Source: CAZJAD01 sp964543855 (GTDB lineage Bacteria > Electryoneota > RPQS01 > DYHQ01). Taken from it: DNA of 63,356 nucleotides. The notes below the pieces were generated by a model. The model saw nothing but the letters and a program-made list of their open reading frames with translations, did not search any database and was not told where the DNA came from. The stretch spans positions 1-63,356 of the forward strand of contig CAZJAD010000003.1 of assembly GCA_964543855.1 (NCBI GenBank), in the 5' to 3' direction. Shown in pieces: positions 9,207 through 17,483 of the stretch. Position numbers and translations under genes: made by a program. Numbering within the stretch: position 1 is the first letter of the stretch; the number at the start of each line of letters is the position of its first letter.

Positions 9207-10300
9207 AAGAACGCCATATTCTCATTGGGATTCGGGGGATGGCGTTTGTTCTCAGCTTCCTTGTTCTCTCGATCATCCCTGATTGGACCGGCCTGCCTCG
9301 CCCTCTTACGACCGTTCCGATTGTTATTATTCCCATCGAACGAATTATTGAATGGCGACCTCCTCCGCCACCGCCTCCCCCGCCGCCGCTTCCACGACGC
9401 GCCGCATCAAAGGCCGCGCCCAGCGCGGCGCTCGCCCCGGTCCAAACGATGCCTCCTCCTGCAGCAATCGAGGTTGCCGGAGCGAGTGCCGGACCTGCCG
9501 AGTTCGGCCTGCTTGACCGAGCGCTTGAGGAGCCGGTGGAATGGCTCCCGCGCCTGGAACCCGAAGCGGCGCCGCTGCCCGAAATTGTGACGCGCACAAC
9601 GGAAGTGGGGGAGCGTCATCTTCCGATGGCTCTTCCCGGTCCACTTCCGACCCGGGGTGAAGTCTATCAGGGGCGCGGCGCAAGCGACCTGCCCACTCCG
9701 TCCCAACCTTCCTACACCGGCCCGTCAACCGATGTCCCCGGTGCAACCCTGCCCCAAGTCGGTCTTGCGCGAGGGGAGCAAGCGCCGACGACGCGACTGC
9801 CCGGCTTGGCGAAAGGCGAGAAGTATCAGAGTCCGGCGGGCCTCAGCGAAACGGCAAGAGCCTCGGACAAACTGAGCCTCGGCGAAGACATTGTGGACGA
9901 AGAGGTCCTTTCGGGACTGCTCAGGTGGCTGCGTGGCCAGTCTGGAGCGAGCTTCGCGGCGGTTGTCATGGATTATCTGGAGACGGAGCCCGGGCACCTT
10001 AAAGGACGAGCCCGCTTTCAGGGTTGGGATATCCATGTGCAGTTCTCAGAAGTGGATCACCAGCTCAAGGTCTTCCTCGTGAAGGGCGAGACGGCCATCC
10101 TGCTTGCGGATTCCGATTTTCGGGAGCGAAGCCAGTTTCTGGGCTTGTGCCGCGTGACACGGGGTCCGGTCGAGCCGACCGCGATTGTTGCGGTTCGTGA
10201 TCGCCCGACTCTGGAAAGGACGCGCGACTTCTACGAGGTCTTCCGCGGGTGGATGGTGTCCGAAGGAATCACGCTGGGTCCCGCCGCCTCGAGACGATAA
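9203..10300 (+). CDS. TonB-like energy-transducer protein: membrane anchor, proline-rich region, novel C-terminal domain
   Basis: The 365-residue protein starts at an ATG overlapping the exbD stop by four bases (ATGA), which implies translational coupling; the longer upstream frame overlaps exbD and is not credible. It has one N-terminal helix (GMAFVLSFLVLSIIP), then a run of about ten prolines near residues 52-61 and further Pro/Ala-rich sequence, the hallmark of a TonB periplasm-spanning arm. The C-terminal domain (about residues 245-365, containing DYLETEPGHLKGRARFQGW and WMVSEG) does not look like the canonical TonB C-terminal beta-alpha-beta domain that binds the TonB box. Position after ExbB/ExbD strongly suggests a TonB role, but the outer-membrane partner may be unusual. 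Confidence 0.7.
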   Translation: MKERHILIGIRGMAFVLSFLVLSIIPDWTGLPRPLTTVPIVIIPIERIIEWRPPPPPPPPPPLPRRAASKAAPSAALAPVQTMPPPAAIEVAGASAGPAEFGLLDRALEEPVEWLPRLEPEAAPLPEIVTRTTEVGERHLPMALPGPLPTRGEVYQGRGASDLPTPSQPSYTGPSTDVPGATLPQVGLARGEQAPTTRLPGLAKGEKYQSPAGLSETARASDKLSLGEDIVDEEVLSGLLRWLRGQSGASFAAVVMDYLETEPGHLKGRARFQGWDIHVQFSEVDHQLKVFLVKGETAILLADSDFRERSQFLGLCRVTRGPVEPTAIVAVRDRPTLERTRDFYEVFRGWMVSEGITLGPAASRR

Positions 10301-10309
10301 GGCTTTTCG

Positions 10310-11716
10310 ATGATGTGTCACACCGTGGCGACCAGACCCCGACGAGGGGCCGAGGTCGTTTTCGTTGCGAGCGTTGCCTTGCTCTTCGGCCTGCTTGTAT
10401 GGGGCGGCTGTGCAGCGAGTCGGCGCGGTCGCACTGATGTGCCGCGAGGCATTGACACGACGACGGCCGTGGAAGCGGATTCGCTTGCGCGGGCGCTCTA
10501 TGGCGCTCCCGAGGCTGAAAAGCTCGCCGACCGCGAAATGGAGAAGGGCCGACAGGATTTCGAGATGGGCGAGGGATTCCTTCGGACGGCTGACTCGCTT
10601 GCCCTCGTCGAGAGCCGTAACACCGGGAAGGCTGCTCCTCGCGGGCTTCTGGGCAAGTTTCGTGGCCTGCTTGGGGACACGACGGTGATGTCCCCGGCCT
10701 CGGAAACCTCCGTGCAGGCCGAAACGGCCTTTCGCTCGGCAGCCCGGCATTTCCGCCGAGCGATGCAGCTCGTGCCTCAAGCGCCTGACCCGCCGTTGTG
10801 GCTCGCCGCCACCCTCGACCGCTTGAAGGAATGGGACGAGGCGGCCAAAACCTACCGCATTGTTCTTCAGACCCGTCAGGGTGATCACCGACTCTGGTTC
10901 AACTACGCCTACGCCAGCCTCCAGGCTGAGAACTATCAGGCAGCGATCACAGGCTTTCTGAAAGCCATTGATGTCTACAAGCTCACCCAGGGCGAAGAAG
11001 TATCGCTGCCCAATCAGTATCGAGTGTTCTTAGCGGACGCCTACACGCGCACCTATCAGGATGGCCTGGCTCTCGCGACCTTCCGCGCGGCGTTGCCCTT
11101 CGCCGCGGCAGAAGACAGCGCGCAGATTCTTCGCACCATCGACTGGATCACTTGGGATGACGGCGGGATCCGCACGGCGGAGTATCGCGACGAGGCTTTT
11201 CGCGCCGAGCGAGAGAAGCGATTCAGCGATGCCCGTCGCGCTTACCTCTCCGGTATTCAGGTCGCGCGAACACAGGCGGCTCACGAGGAATTGGAGTGGC
11301 GCTTGGCGCTTCTGGAATATACCGAGTTCGATCCGCTGCTTGGGCTCGACCGGCTGAAGGCTCTTCTTGACCGGCATCCCGGCACGGAGCAGGAATACTG
11401 GGAGGGCTACGGCAAAATGTGTTACGGCTACGCGCAGACCGTCGAAGCCAAAAAGGACAAGCGCACTGCCCTGACTTACTTTTTGCAGGGAGCGGGCTTT
11501 TCTTGGAGCGGGCAGGGGGCATGCTTCGTCGAAATCGCGCGCCTGGCAGCCAATGATCCATCACGAGCCATCTCTTACGGCACAAGAGCGCTTGAGTTCT
11601 CGCTGACCAAAGAGCAGCTCCGGACGACTTATGCCATCCTTGAAGAAGCCTTCCGTCAGCAGAGCAACTGGGAGATGATGCGCAAGTACCGTGAAGCTTT
11701 GGAGAACTTAGATTGA
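10310..11716 (+). CDS. TPR-repeat lipoprotein
   Basis: The 468-residue protein has a lipoprotein signal (hydrophobic ASVALLFGLLVWGGC, cysteine near residue 41), so it is likely anchored in the outer or inner membrane and faces the periplasm. Helical repeats follow: AFRSAARHFRRAMQLVPQAP, WLAATLDRLKEWDEAAKTYR, WFNYAYASLQAENYQAAITG and more towards the C-terminus, matching tetratricopeptide repeats, a protein-binding scaffold. It lies 9 bases after the TonB-like gene and overlaps the next gene by four bases (TTGA), so it belongs to the same operon. A scaffold between the ExbBD/TonB-like unit and an outer-membrane barrel is a reasonable guess; no substrate can be inferred. Confidence 0.8.
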   Translation: MMCHTVATRPRRGAEVVFVASVALLFGLLVWGGCAASRRGRTDVPRGIDTTTAVEADSLARALYGAPEAEKLADREMEKGRQDFEMGEGFLRTADSLALVESRNTGKAAPRGLLGKFRGLLGDTTVMSPASETSVQAETAFRSAARHFRRAMQLVPQAPDPPLWLAATLDRLKEWDEAAKTYRIVLQTRQGDHRLWFNYAYASLQAENYQAAITGFLKAIDVYKLTQGEEVSLPNQYRVFLADAYTRTYQDGLALATFRAALPFAAAEDSAQILRTIDWITWDDGGIRTAEYRDEAFRAEREKRFSDARRAYLSGIQVARTQAAHEELEWRLALLEYTEFDPLLGLDRLKALLDRHPGTEQEYWEGYGKMCYGYAQTVEAKKDKRTALTYFLQGAGFSWSGQGACFVEIARLAANDPSRAISYGTRALEFSLTKEQLRTTYAILEEAFRQQSNWEMMRKYREALENLD

Positions 11717-13386
11717 GAAGATACCTTACCACGATTCTCGTGGCCTGTTTTCTGGCCGCGCCTCTCTGGGCGAAAGACGATGTCGAATTCCGCCTCGTGA
11801 CGGCCAAACTCATCAATGAGGTTGCCCAGATCGAGCAACTTCGACGAGAGCTGATCCTGGGAGACGAGTCCATCGAGCGAATCATGCTTGTGGATGTCAT
11901 GAATGATGGCTTTGATGCAACGGATGTCGTCCTCATTTATCCCTCGGGACGCGTGTTGCGCCTGCAGCCGATTTCGCCCAGTCTCGATTCACTCTTGCGC
12001 GGCTACACGGTGCCGGTCAATGTCGCGGTGTACGAATCGCGACGCGATGCGGCCAGCTTTGACACCTTGGCTTCGGAGAGTATCGGCCCGAAGGCTCTGG
12101 GCTACGGTCTCTTGGGGGGCCTTTCGCGTGCAATCGACCGGGGCTATTTCGGGACCGATGTCGAAGGGACTTTCAAGTTCTCTATGACGGGTGCATCCTT
12201 AACCGCGTGGAATTTCGATTCCGTGCGAATCTACTTTCCTCCGCCGGAGGCTCCGCCGCGAGATACGGTTCGAATCACGAAGGTGATCAATCGCGTGGAC
12301 ACGGTTGTCATCCGAGATACGGTCTATGTTCCATCCGAACTTCTGGAGCCGCCGCGAACCATGTATTACCGGATCGCGCTTGGTCTTATCGGCGGCCGCT
12401 ATGACAACACGCAGCGCAAATCGGGTCGGCAGCGCCTTCTCTTGGGCGCGGGAAACGAATGGGACTTCTCGGTTTGGTCCCCCTGGGTGAGCGGGCGGCA
12501 GGATGTTCGGTCTCGGGTCGGATTGCGCTTCATGGTTGACATGGCGCCGTGGGTGGTCGATAGTCTATCGCCCAGCTTTCTGGGGACATCGTTCGAGGTG
12601 CTGTGGATTCCGGCCTGGGACCGGAACCTTTTCCTCTTCGGCGGTGTTCGCGCCTTTTATCGCGATGACTTTTTCTGGGATCCGATTCGCGCGGCTCGGG
12701 ACGATAATGAGTATGAAGAGCCCGGAGTGCAGGACATGTCGCGCTATGAAGTGACGGCACGGTTCGGCGCGGATAAGCTCGCGGCCTACGGCCCTCTGAA
12801 AAAGCTGGGCGCGTGGCTGAAGACCTCAATCTGGTTCGGCGGGGGAAGTTCAGAGCAGCATCTTCGAATTCCAGAGACAGGAAATTCGTTTGAACACTAC
12901 TATTTCAAATACAAAAATGCGACGGAAGTCGAGGGGGCGTTTTCTCTGCGATTCTCTGAGACTGGACAGGCGGTTGCCAGCCTTGGCTATATGGCAATTC
13001 CGAATCTTGATTATCTCCATGAGTGGACAATTCTGCGCGATGCGCCGATTGACGGTATAGTGAGCTTGGGCCAATTCTACCAAACGCTGAATTTTCGCTG
13101 GGCGCCATTTGAGTCAGCCGATTTCAGCCGACTCCTTTTTGAGATGCAATTCCGCAATAATAGCCTCGTACGGAAACATGTCAAGCGAGGCTCGGATGAT
13201 GAGCGATTCGTGCCCGAACTCGAGGAGGTTCTTTATCCCTACCTGGAGACGCCGGTATTTTCGGGAAGCCTGCGTCTCGATGTTTCCATTTTCCGGATCT
13301 CGGGGGGTGTGAGCTACTACATGCCCCCTGAGAATCTCGACGCACAAACCCGCTTTTTTGCTGACCTGCGGCTAATGTTTCGATAG
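11713..13386 (+). CDS. Exported protein with periplasmic linker and probable outer-membrane beta-barrel
   Basis: The 557-residue protein begins with TTG overlapping the previous stop (TTGA). It has a clean signal peptide (LTTILVACFLAAPLWA, cleavage before KDDVEF). An N-terminal domain with LINEVAQIEQLRRELILGD precedes a linker with repeated Asp-Thr-Val units (VDTVVIRDTVYVPSE) of the kind that joins domains in FCB envelope proteins. The C-terminal 330 residues alternate polar and aromatic residues and end in FFADLRLMFR, typical of an outer-membrane barrel. I recognise no named family. It is the last gene of the ExbB-to-barrel set before the T9SS cargo gene and may be the outer-membrane element of that machine. 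Confidence 0.65.
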   Translation: MRRYLTTILVACFLAAPLWAKDDVEFRLVTAKLINEVAQIEQLRRELILGDESIERIMLVDVMNDGFDATDVVLIYPSGRVLRLQPISPSLDSLLRGYTVPVNVAVYESRRDAASFDTLASESIGPKALGYGLLGGLSRAIDRGYFGTDVEGTFKFSMTGASLTAWNFDSVRIYFPPPEAPPRDTVRITKVINRVDTVVIRDTVYVPSELLEPPRTMYYRIALGLIGGRYDNTQRKSGRQRLLLGAGNEWDFSVWSPWVSGRQDVRSRVGLRFMVDMAPWVVDSLSPSFLGTSFEVLWIPAWDRNLFLFGGVRAFYRDDFFWDPIRAARDDNEYEEPGVQDMSRYEVTARFGADKLAAYGPLKKLGAWLKTSIWFGGGSSEQHLRIPETGNSFEHYYFKYKNATEVEGAFSLRFSETGQAVASLGYMAIPNLDYLHEWTILRDAPIDGIVSLGQFYQTLNFRWAPFESADFSRLLFEMQFRNNSLVRKHVKRGSDDERFVPELEEVLYPYLETPVFSGSLRLDVSIFRISGGVSYYMPPENLDAQTRFFADLRLMFR

Positions 13387-13410
13387 AGAGCACAATGAAA
13401 GGAGGAAGAA

Positions 13411-14868
13411 ATGAAAACACTCCTCTTTGCTTGCAGTGTGGTGGCAACGTGTCTCTTGGTGACCTTAGTTGCGTGGTCCCAGCCACCGGACAGTCTGTGG
13501 AGTCGCACCTTCGGAGGGCCGTATGATGAGCACGGCTTTTCTGTTTTGCAGGCTTATGACGGCGGCTATGTTTTGGCCGGGTACACGGCTTCCTTCGGAG
13601 CGGGAAGTGCGGACATGTGGCTGGTGAAAGCGAGCGCGGAAGGCGACAGTCTATGGAGTCGAACGTACGGGGGGAGCCGTTGGGAAGAGTGTCGCTACAT
13701 GCAGAAGACATCCGATAATGGCTACGTCTTGGCGGGCTGCTCCTATTCCTTTGGGGCCGGAGACTCCGATTTCTGGCTGGTGAAAGTGGATGCCAACGGC
13801 GACAGTCTCTGGAGCCGAACCTTCGGTGGACCTGGCTCGGAGAGTGCGTATTCTGTTCGGCAGACATCCGATGGTGGGTATGTCCTGGGGGGAGGGACTG
13901 AATCCTTCGGCGCGGGACAGGAAGATGTGTGGCTGGTGAAGACGGATGCCAATGGGGACAGTCTCTGGAGCCGGACCTTTGGAGGGGACAGCGCGGAGTA
14001 CTGCCGTTCTGTTCAGCAGACGGCGGACGGCGGTTACATCTTAGTGGGCGGGACCATGTCGTGGGGGGCAGGAGATTGGGATTTCTGGGTCGTGAAGACC
14101 GATGCCAATGGAGACAGTCTTTGGAGTCGCACTTTTGGGGGGAGTTCTTTTGAGTCGTGCAGTTCCATCTGGCAGATTGCAGACGGCTATATCCTAATCG
14201 GAACCACGGGAATCTACGATTTCTGGATGGTGAAGATGAGTGCCGATGGCGACAGTCTTTGGAGCCGACGCTTCGGAGGTCCCGGCTGTGAGAGGGGCTA
14301 TGCCAGTGCACCGGTTCCAGATGGCGGCTGGATACTGGGGGGTTGCTCCTGCTCGTTTGGCGGCGGGTGGTATTTGCATCCGGAATTCTGGCTGCTCAGG
14401 ACGAGCGCCAACGGCGACAGTCTGTGGAGCAGAACTTTCGGCGGACCAGATTGGGATCAGTGCTGGTCTGTTCAGGTGACTTCGGACGGCGGTTACATCC
14501 TGGGGGGTGTCACGCTTTCTTTTGGTGCGGGGAACCGGGACTTCTGGCTGGTGAAAACCGGGCCGGATCCACTTCCAAGAGCGATCCGGACCGCATCCAT
14601 ACCTAGTCACTACAGTCTCCAACAGAATTGGCCAAACCCATTTAACCAGTCCACGGAGATTGCCTATGACCTGCCGCATGCGGGTCATGTTTCGCTGAAA
14701 GTCTTCGATCTCTTAGGGAGAGAAGTCGCAACGCTCGTCAATGAAAAGCAATCCTATGGAACCTACCGTTCGGCTTTTGATGCCTCGGGATTGCCATCAG
14801 GGATCTATCTTTGCCGTATTGATGCGGGAGACTGGACACAGACGAGGAAAATGGTGTTGTTGAAGTAG
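13411..14868 (+). CDS. Secreted seven-repeat (propeller-like) protein with T9SS type A sorting domain
   Basis: The 485-residue protein has a strong GGAGG ribosome-binding site at 13401-13405 and a signal peptide (residues about 1-24). Seven copies of a repeat starting DSLWSR begin at residues 27, 79, 131, 183, 235, 281 and 336, spaced mostly 52 residues apart; each continues with a DGGYVLxG-like strand and ends near DFWLVK. Seven blades of about 50 residues suggest a seven-bladed beta-propeller. Residues about 400-485 form a type IX sorting domain: WPNPFNQSTEIAYDLP, then VFDLLGREVATLV, SGIYLCRI and the basic KMVLLK end. The protein is therefore probably carried through the SprA-type translocon to the surface. 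The ligand or role is unknown. Confidence 0.85.
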   Translation: MKTLLFACSVVATCLLVTLVAWSQPPDSLWSRTFGGPYDEHGFSVLQAYDGGYVLAGYTASFGAGSADMWLVKASAEGDSLWSRTYGGSRWEECRYMQKTSDNGYVLAGCSYSFGAGDSDFWLVKVDANGDSLWSRTFGGPGSESAYSVRQTSDGGYVLGGGTESFGAGQEDVWLVKTDANGDSLWSRTFGGDSAEYCRSVQQTADGGYILVGGTMSWGAGDWDFWVVKTDANGDSLWSRTFGGSSFESCSSIWQIADGYILIGTTGIYDFWMVKMSADGDSLWSRRFGGPGCERGYASAPVPDGGWILGGCSCSFGGGWYLHPEFWLLRTSANGDSLWSRTFGGPDWDQCWSVQVTSDGGYILGGVTLSFGAGNRDFWLVKTGPDPLPRAIRTASIPSHYSLQQNWPNPFNQSTEIAYDLPHAGHVSLKVFDLLGREVATLVNEKQSYGTYRSAFDASGLPSGIYLCRIDAGDWTQTRKMVLLK

Positions 14869-14869
14869 G

Positions 14870-15796
14870 ATGCTCCTGGCAAAGATGAAGAAGAGTGGGA
14901 ATGTTGTTGTGAGAGCGATTTTCGTTTGTTCTCTTCTCCTCGCGCTGGGCATTGCCGGGTGTCAGCGCGGTCCCGGTGTGCCGGACAGCACGGGCACTTT
15001 CGAGGCAACGCTTGTGGATATTTCCTGCATCGAGCCGGGCCAGATCATCTCGCTGAGGGCTGAGGAAGGTCAGGCGCTGCAGAAAGGGGATACGATCGCC
15101 GTTTTGGATACTGTGCGGTTGGCGATTGAACGAGCGTCCGTTGAAATCAGCCTACAGGAGGTTGCGCTGAATCGCCGCCAGGCCGAGACGCAGCTCGCTC
15201 TGGCCGAAATCCAGCTCAAGGCTGCCCAGCGGGAATTCGCGCGTGTCTCTGACCTTCACGACAAAGGGTCGATCAGCTCCATCGAGTTCGACAAGCAAGA
15301 GACGCAGCTCGACATTGCGAAGAATGCCGTGGACGCGGCCCGGATCGCTCGTGCGGACCTGGATTACCGCGAGCGATTGCTGCGCGAGAAGCTCCGCTTA
15401 GTAGAAAAGCGTATCGCCGATGCCGTCATTCGCGCTCCCATGGACGGCACGGTGGTGGAGAAGTACCGCGAAGAAGGCGAGACCGTGGGCCTTGGCGAGA
15501 CGGTCGTCTCTCTGGCGGATCTTCGCCGCATGTACGCGCTGATCTACATTCCGGAGCCGAAGCTTGGACGCGTGGCGCTGAATCAAGCGGTTCGATTGCG
15601 CATTGATTCGCATCCTGACCGGGACTTTTCGGGCACGATCTCGTGGATCTCATCCGAAGCTGAGTTTACGCCGAAGAATGTGCAGACACGCGAGGCTCGC
15701 GTCGAACTGGTCTATGCTGTCAAGGTGACGGTGGACAATCCTGATGGAATCTTCAAAATCGGGATGCCCGTCGAGGCTTACCTCGACTTCAAATAG
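14870..15796 (+). CDS. HlyD-family membrane-fusion lipoprotein of an ABC exporter (YbhG-like)
   Basis: The 308-residue periplasmic adaptor has a lipoprotein signal (LLLALGIAGC). The lipoyl-like half-motifs (GQIISLRAEEGQALQKGD and VIRAPMDGTVVEKYREEG) flank a long coiled-coil hairpin (about residues 75-190), followed by a beta-barrel domain. It heads a five-gene operon with two ATPases and two permeases in the same order as ybhG-ybhF-ybhS-ybhR of Escherichia coli, so it should bridge the inner-membrane exporter to an outer-membrane channel encoded elsewhere. The ATG at 14885 (MKKSGN...) is an equally likely start and gives a more typical lipoprotein N-terminus. Confidence 0.88.
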   Translation: MLLAKMKKSGNVVVRAIFVCSLLLALGIAGCQRGPGVPDSTGTFEATLVDISCIEPGQIISLRAEEGQALQKGDTIAVLDTVRLAIERASVEISLQEVALNRRQAETQLALAEIQLKAAQREFARVSDLHDKGSISSIEFDKQETQLDIAKNAVDAARIARADLDYRERLLREKLRLVEKRIADAVIRAPMDGTVVEKYREEGETVGLGETVVSLADLRRMYALIYIPEPKLGRVALNQAVRLRIDSHPDRDFSGTISWISSEAEFTPKNVQTREARVELVYAVKVTVDNPDGIFKIGMPVEAYLDFK

Positions 15797-15828
15797 TCTC
15801 TCCACGGCCTCCCTTCGTACACTCGCCG

Positions 15829-16737
15829 ATGACGCAGATTCGCATTTCGAAGCTTGCCAAGCGTTATGATGATACCGAGGCGCTGTGCGATGTCAGTCTC
15901 GATGTTGAGGCGGGCGAAATCTTCGGGCTGATTGGGCCTGATGGCGCTGGCAAAACGACGCTGATGCGTATCCTTTGTGGCCTCGTCGCTTCCGATAGCG
16001 GCGAGGCTTTTGTCTGCGGTTTCGACGCCATCGGGCAAGCGGCGCAGCTGAAGTCTCGCGTGGGATACATGCCGCAGCGCTTCTCGCTCTATCCTGACCT
16101 CTCTGTGGCCGAAAACATTCGCTTCTTCGCTGATCTCTATGAGGTGAAGCGGGGCGATTTCGATGTTCGGCTGCGAGAGCTTCTCACTTTCTCCAAGCTC
16201 GGCCCCTTTGCGCGACGGCGAGCCGGCCAGCTTTCCGGCGGCATGAAGCAGAAGTTGGCCCTATGTTGCACGCTGATCCACACGCCGGAGGTTCTGGTTC
16301 TGGATGAGCCGACGACCGGCGTGGACCCCGTCTCCCGTCTGGAGTTCTGGGAGATCTTAGCGCGGCTTGCTGGTGAAGGGGTGACGATTCTCGTGTCGAC
16401 GCCCTACATGGATGAAGCACTGCGGTGTCAGCGAGTCGCCTTCATCCACAAGGGGCGAATCTTGGCGACAGACACACCGCAGAACATTCCAAATCTTTTC
16501 GCCGAACGCATGCTCGAAATCGAGGGAGAAGGCCTTTTTGACCTTGCTGGAAAGTGCCGGACGCTTCCGCGGGTGAAGTCTGTTCATCTTTTCGGAGGCC
16601 GGCTTCACATCGTTACGGATGATGTGGAGGCGTGCCGACGAGAGGTGGTCGACGCCACCGGTCTTTCCCCTGACGATATTCGCGCAAGTCGACCCTCCAT
16701 CGAAGATACCTTCATCAGCCTCCTGAAGATCGAATGA
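15829..16737 (+). CDS. ABC exporter ATPase, first half of a split YbhF-like pair
   Basis: The 302-residue ATP-binding subunit has a Walker A (GPDGAGKTTLMRIL), a signature LSGGMKQKLALCC and a Walker B (VLVLDEPTTGVDP), all canonical. The C-terminal 80 residues (IEGEGLFDLAGKCR...SIEDTFISLLKIE) match the regulatory tail found after the nucleotide-binding domain in ABC-2 type exporters. It overlaps the next ATPase gene by four bases (ATGA). In E. coli YbhF the two nucleotide-binding domains are fused in one chain; here they are separate genes. It likely energises export of a drug-like or lipidic compound with the two permeases downstream. Confidence 0.92.
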   Translation: MTQIRISKLAKRYDDTEALCDVSLDVEAGEIFGLIGPDGAGKTTLMRILCGLVASDSGEAFVCGFDAIGQAAQLKSRVGYMPQRFSLYPDLSVAENIRFFADLYEVKRGDFDVRLRELLTFSKLGPFARRRAGQLSGGMKQKLALCCTLIHTPEVLVLDEPTTGVDPVSRLEFWEILARLAGEGVTILVSTPYMDEALRCQRVAFIHKGRILATDTPQNIPNLFAERMLEIEGEGLFDLAGKCRTLPRVKSVHLFGGRLHIVTDDVEACRREVVDATGLSPDDIRASRPSIEDTFISLLKIE

Positions 16738-17483
16738 CCGCAATGACTGCCGACAACGCTGTTGAGACGCGCCAGCTTACTCGGCGCTTCGGACATTTCA
16801 CCGCCGTGGACGGGGTGACCATCACCGTCCGACGCGGCGAGATTTTCGGTTTTCTTGGTGCCAACGGTGCCGGAAAAACCACGGCGATTCGTATGCTCTG
16901 CGGCCTTTTGAAACCGACTTCGGGAGAGGGGTGGGTGGCCGGTTTCGATATCACGCGCGAGAGCGAAAAGGTGAAACGACATATTGGCTATATGTCTCAG
17001 AAATTCTCTCTCTACAATGATCTCAAGGTCGAGGAGAATTTGCTTTTTTTCGGCGGCGTGTATGGTTTGCCGGATCGAGAACTGGAGCTGCGCGTGGAAG
17101 ATGCACTCGCTCGTTCTTCCCTTGAGGGCGTGCGCCGAGAGCTGACCGGGCGGCTTCCTCCCGGATGGAAACAGCGGCTGGCCCTCGGTTCGGCGCTTCT
17201 GCATGATCCCGAGATCATTTTTCTTGATGAGCCGACGAGCGGCGTCGACCCGGTGGCTCGCCGCGACTTCTGGGATGTCATTCACAATCTCGCCGCGGCG
17301 GGCAAGACCGTCTTCGTTACGACACACTACATGGATGAAGCGGAGTATTGCGACCGGATTTCCATCATGCATCAAGGGCGTATTGTGGCTCTGGACACGC
17401 CGGCTGCCTTGAAGAGGAAGATGCACAAGACAACCGTTCAGGATCTCTTCGTTGAGCTCATTCGAGGCGAGGAGGTTGCGTGA
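16734..17483 (+). CDS. ABC exporter ATPase, second half of the pair, with degenerate signature motif
   Basis: The 249-residue subunit has a canonical Walker A (GANGAGKTTAIRML) and Walker B (IIFLDEPTSGVDP), but where LSGGQ is expected it reads LPPGWKQRLALG. The same kind of change is familiar from the second half of YbhF-type ATPases, so this is probably the partner domain of an asymmetric heterodimer rather than a decayed gene. It has no C-terminal regulatory extension. It is coupled to both neighbours by four-base overlaps (ATGA before, GTGA after). Confidence 0.92.
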   Translation: MTAMTADNAVETRQLTRRFGHFTAVDGVTITVRRGEIFGFLGANGAGKTTAIRMLCGLLKPTSGEGWVAGFDITRESEKVKRHIGYMSQKFSLYNDLKVEENLLFFGGVYGLPDRELELRVEDALARSSLEGVRRELTGRLPPGWKQRLALGSALLHDPEIIFLDEPTSGVDPVARRDFWDVIHNLAAAGKTVFVTTHYMDEAEYCDRISIMHQGRIVALDTPAALKRKMHKTTVQDLFVELIRGEEVA

